This document shows positions 6,273 to 9,117 of a stretch of DNA of 9,117 nt, in pieces. A program made the translations under genes and the position numbers. Location: the NCBI GenBank assembly GCA_030609125.1, contig JAUWCW010000059.1:1-9117 (forward strand). Reading direction: 5' to 3'. Each line of letters begins with the position of its first letter. Position 1 is the first letter of the stretch. Under the pieces are notes generated by a model. The model ran no database searches. It was given only the letters and a program-made list of their open reading frames with translations, and was not told the DNA's origin. The stretch is from Candidatus Rokuibacteriota bacterium (GTDB lineage Bacteria; JAUVQV01).

Positions 6273-8246
6273 ATGGCCCTTTCAGTTTTCTCGCGCGTTC
6301 GTTCCCTGCCCTTCAAGGGATGGCTCCGGTCTGCAGGCATCGGCTTCCTTGTCGCACTGCTGAGCATCTGGGCGGCCCAGACGGACCTTTTCCGAACCTT
6401 CGAGCTCAAGACGCTGGACGCCCGCTTTCGTCTGCGCGGGAGCAGGGCCGCCGTCTCGCCTCTGTCGGTCGTTTTCATCGGCGACGACAGCATCGAGGCT
6501 TTCGGCCGGTGGCCGTGGAACTGGGAATACCACGCACTGCTGATAGACATACTCAGCCGCGCCGGCGCCCGCCAGGTCCTCTTCGACATTTTCTTCACGG
6601 AAAGTCCGGGAGCCAGCGACGCCGATCTTCTGGCCTCGATGGCCAGACTTTCCGGCAACGTCTATCTCTGCTCCTATTTCCAGAGCCTCGAGCAGAAGGG
6701 GGGCGGCGGCAATCTTCCCCTGCTCGAGGGCAGCGGCAGGAAAGATCCCGTCATTGAGCTGAGCAGGGCCGCCGCCGGCGTGGGCCACTGCAACGCCTTG
6801 CCCGACCTGGACGGGGGCACCCGTCGTCTTCCTCTGCTGATCCGCAATGAGGGAGGGCTCTATCCCGCGGCGCCCTTTCAGGTCGCCCTCGATTCCCTCG
6901 GGCTGAAGCTGGACAACGTGCGTTATTCCGAGGCTGGCTTCATTGAGATCTCCCGGGACGACCGGCCGCCGATCTCCATTCCCTGCGACGGCTCGGGGCA
7001 GACGCTGGTCAATTTCCTCGGAGGACTCGAGGCCTTCCCGGCCTTCTCTTTCAGCCAGATCCTGCAGGCCGAGCGCTACCCGGAGAGCGCCGCCTTCGAT
7101 CTTTCCGTCTTCAGGGACAAGATCGTTCTGGTGGGTGCCACCTTCACCGGCAGCACCGACCTTCGTCCGACCGCGTTTTCTCCAACCTACCCCATGATGG
7201 CGGTACAGGCGACCCTGCTCGACAATATTCTCACCGGGAACTTCATTCATACTCCGTCCCGCGCCCCGTTTTTCGTTGCCTGGGCCCTGCTGGGGATCTT
7301 CATGGGCACACTGGCTTATGTCTTCCGCCCCCTTGTCAGCCTCGCAGTGAGCTTTCTTGCAGGGGGAGCATACCTGGGGGGAACGATAGCCGCCTTTTCA
7401 CTCGGAGGCTGGTACGTGGAGCTGGTCGGCCCGTTGACGACAATTCTCTCCGCCTATGTCTTTGTCGCCGCGGCAAGGCATTTCACCGAAGAGAAAAAAG
7501 CCCGGGAGGTGCGGGCGATGTTTTCCAGCTACGTCACCGAAAGGGTGGTGAACGAGCTCATTTCGAATCCCGGGCTGGCGAAGCTCGGGGGGGCGCGGAG
7601 GGAGACGACCATCCTTTTTGCCGACATCAGGGACTTTACCCGGTATTCGGAGAAACACTCCGCCGAGGAGGTTGTCGCCATGCTCAATGAATACCTGGCG
7701 GAGATGACAGATATCGTCTTTCGCTGGGAGGGTACGCTGGACAAGTTCATAGGAGACGCCATCGTCGCCTTCTGGGGGGCCCCCATCGCTCAGGAGAATC
7801 ATGCCGAGCTCGCCCTGAGATGTTCGCTGAACATGATCAGGAGACTGGAAGAGCTGAGGGAGAAGTGGACCGCGGAGGGGAGAGACCCGCTCCAGGTCGG
7901 CATCGGGCTCAATACGGGCGAGGTGATTGTCGGCAACATCGGCGCCGAACACAAGAAAATGGACTACACGGTCATCGGAGACCACGTCAACCTGGGGGCG
8001 CGGGTGGAGGCACTCAATAAGAAGTACAAGAGTCACATCCTGATCACGGAATTCACCCTGGGAAAAGTGAGGGATATCATAGCATCGGGCAGGTTCGGTC
8101 ACCTCGCCATTCAGGGCATGGACCGGGTCGTCGTGAAGGGAAAGGAGAACCCCGTGCAGGTATTTCAGCTGAAGTCCCGGGAGCCCGGCTGCGGAACGAC
8201 GCTCACGGAGTGCGCGGAAACGATTGTCCGCCAGGAGGAAAAGTAG
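6273..8246 (+). CDS. CHASE2-domain class III adenylate cyclase (membrane receptor)
   Basis: A receptor enzyme of 657 residues that should make cAMP from ATP in response to an extracytoplasmic signal. Order: short cytoplasmic N-terminus; TM1 about 19-36; periplasmic CHASE2 domain about 41-325 (starts LKTLDARFRLRG, includes VVFIGDDS, GRWPW, FDIFF and KIVLVGAT); three further TM segments at about 332-350, 354-376 and 381-401; a linker with MFSSYVTERVVNELISNP (416-433); and the cyclase domain about 445-620. All class III residues are present: metal-binding Asp451 (FADIRDFT) and Asp495 (KFIGDAIVAFWG), adenine-selecting Lys491 and Asp564 (MDYTVIGD), and transition-state Asn573 and Arg577 (HVNLGAR). 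The Lys/Asp pair points to ATP rather than GTP. It diverges from the stress protein gene, and its last 44 bases overlap the 3' end of the opposite radical SAM gene. The CHASE2 ligand is unknown. Confidence 0.96.
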   Translation: MALSVFSRVRSLPFKGWLRSAGIGFLVALLSIWAAQTDLFRTFELKTLDARFRLRGSRAAVSPLSVVFIGDDSIEAFGRWPWNWEYHALLIDILSRAGARQVLFDIFFTESPGASDADLLASMARLSGNVYLCSYFQSLEQKGGGGNLPLLEGSGRKDPVIELSRAAAGVGHCNALPDLDGGTRRLPLLIRNEGGLYPAAPFQVALDSLGLKLDNVRYSEAGFIEISRDDRPPISIPCDGSGQTLVNFLGGLEAFPAFSFSQILQAERYPESAAFDLSVFRDKIVLVGATFTGSTDLRPTAFSPTYPMMAVQATLLDNILTGNFIHTPSRAPFFVAWALLGIFMGTLAYVFRPLVSLAVSFLAGGAYLGGTIAAFSLGGWYVELVGPLTTILSAYVFVAAARHFTEEKKAREVRAMFSSYVTERVVNELISNPGLAKLGGARRETTILFADIRDFTRYSEKHSAEEVVAMLNEYLAEMTDIVFRWEGTLDKFIGDAIVAFWGAPIAQENHAELALRCSLNMIRRLEELREKWTAEGRDPLQVGIGLNTGEVIVGNIGAEHKKMDYTVIGDHVNLGARVEALNKKYKSHILITEFTLGKVRDIIASGRFGHLAIQGMDRVVVKGKENPVQVFQLKSREPGCGTTLTECAETIVRQEEK

Positions 8247-9117
8247 ACACGGTGGTTTCCTCGGGAGGAGGGTGCGAGGCACGGATCGACTTGTCGTCGA
8301 GCTGCCTTCGCAGACGCTCAACGTGCGTGCGGGCGAACTCAAAGAGATGTTCCCCGACAATCAGTGACGCCAGGAACTTGTCGGCGCGGGAAGGAAAGGA
8401 CACGAGGGCCCTGAGGAAATGTTTCCAGAAGATCAGACGTGAGGGGCGGAGCAATCCCTGACGGATGATGACGGTGATCACGGCCTTGAGTTCGAAGAAA
8501 TAAGGGTGTGAAAAAGGGCGGCGGTAAGGAAGACCCTCCATGTTTGCGAAGTGGGAAGAGACGCGCTCGATGTAGGCGGCAGGGCTGTAAAGCTCTTCGT
8601 GGAGTTCGATGAGCTCTTCGACGATCTCCTTCTGCGGGCGGGTGGGAACGAAGTTCATCAGACCGTGGGAGTTGCTGAGGTTGTCTCCGGCAAAAGCGTT
8701 GCCGAGCAGGCGTCCGCTCCGCTCCAGCCGCCGCGACAGGGCCGTTCCGGGCATGGCTTGGAGCGGATTGACAAGCACGTCGGGAATATTGTTACGCACG
8801 GCAAAATCGATGAGGCGGCGGCCGGCCCCGGCCTTTTCGTTGTCGAAGCCGAGAATGCATCCCGCGATAATCTGCAGACCTTTCCGGTTGATGGTCCGGC
8901 AGGCCGCGTCGAGGTCGATCACGTTCTGATGCTTTCCCGCAAGCCTGTGGCTCTCCTCGTCGGTCGATTCGATTCCGAGAAAAACCTTGAAGAACCCCGC
9001 CTGGACGAGAAGATTCAAAAGATCCTCGTCCGCCGCAAGATCCACCGAGGCCTGGGTTGTGAACGAGAGGGGGCGGCCCCTCCCCTTCTGCCAGGATGCG
9101 AGTTCTTTCAATACGGC
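8203..9117 (-). CDS. B12-binding-type radical SAM protein with DUF4070 C-terminal domain, 3' part
   Basis: The frame is open through the right edge (Ala-Val-Leu-Lys-Glu...), so this is the C-terminal ~304 residues of a longer protein. The TTG at 9111 is an internal Leu codon, not a start. Visible signs are SFTTQASVDLAADEDLL, VFLGIESTDEESH, GLQIIAGCILGFD, and a segment matching the family's NALPGT.LY.RL pattern as LQAMPGTALSRRL. A DUF4070-like tail follows (MNFVPTRP, ELYSPAAYIERV, FWKHFLRAL, GEHLFEFART). Relatives have an N-terminal cobalamin-binding domain and a CxxxCxxC Fe-S motif; both would be off-window here and are not confirmed. Family members include cobalamin-dependent methylases such as the hopanoid methyltransferases, but the substrate cannot be assigned. 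The last ~28 residues are Ser/Pro/Thr-rich beyond the family core; the final 44 bases lie antisense to the cyclase 3' end, which may reflect stop-codon drift into the neighbour. Confidence 0.88.
   Translation of the reverse strand, partial: AVLKELASWQKGRGRPLSFTTQASVDLAADEDLLNLLVQAGFFKVFLGIESTDEESHRLAGKHQNVIDLDAACRTINRKGLQIIAGCILGFDNEKAGAGRRLIDFAVRNNIPDVLVNPLQAMPGTALSRRLERSGRLLGNAFAGDNLSNSHGLMNFVPTRPQKEIVEELIELHEELYSPAAYIERVSSHFANMEGLPYRRPFSHPYFFELKAVITVIIRQGLLRPSRLIFWKHFLRALVSFPSRADKFLASLIVGEHLFEFARTHVERLRRQLDDKSIRASHPPPEETTVSTFPPGGQSFPRTP

Noticed and set aside
6282-7250. A 322-codon minus-strand frame under the cyclase gene
   Set aside because: The plus-strand CHASE2 cyclase is complete and canonical; the antisense frame has no domain features.
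1-9117. A new defence or mobile system
   Set aside because: I found no nuclease, transposase, integrase, reverse transcriptase, CRISPR repeat or toxin-antitoxin pair; all the genes belong to known signalling or metabolic families.

Overview
The window is GC-rich, densely coded bacterial DNA, probably from a deltaproteobacterium (Desulfobacterota or a relative). That placement is inference. It rests on the Cys-rich CW...CW module ahead of a receiver domain, a B12/DUF4070-type radical SAM protein, the abundance of sensory proteins and the base composition. I see no insertion sequence, phage gene, tRNA, rRNA or CRISPR array.

Layout. (1) Positions 1-982, minus strand: 5' part of an M20C aminoacyl-histidine dipeptidase (PepD) that runs off the left edge. 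(2) Positions 1122-2466, plus strand: a two-gene unit of a receiver-only response regulator with an N-terminal eight-cysteine module, then a YiiM-type MOSC-domain protein. (3) Positions 2467-2733: a gene-free convergent spacer. (4) Positions 2734-5369, minus strand: an operon of a PhnD-like periplasmic binding protein followed, with an ATGA stop/start overlap, by a membrane-bound PAS histidine kinase. (5) Positions 5600-6052, minus strand: a universal stress protein. (6) Positions 6053-6272: a divergent control region with nested inverted repeats and a possible promoter with a perfect -35 box. (7) Positions 6273-8246, plus strand: a CHASE2-domain class III adenylate cyclase with all catalytic residues. 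(8) Positions 8203-9117, minus strand: the C-terminal part of a DUF4070 radical SAM protein, entering from the right edge and overlapping the cyclase tail to tail by 44 bp.

How the genes may work together. Most of the window is signal transduction: a likely ligand-sensing binding protein and histidine kinase pair, an orphan receiver protein, a cAMP-producing receptor and a nucleotide-binding stress protein. The kinase operon has no response regulator of its own. The receiver gene lies on the far side of the convergent spacer, so it is a candidate partner, but this is only positional inference. PepD, the MOSC protein and the radical SAM enzyme look like metabolic neighbours with no visible link to the signalling genes.

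The families are known ones. The less ordinary points are the binding protein/kinase coupling, the Cys-rich receiver, the overlapping inverted repeats between the stress protein and cyclase genes, and the antisense 3' overlap of cyclase and radical SAM genes.
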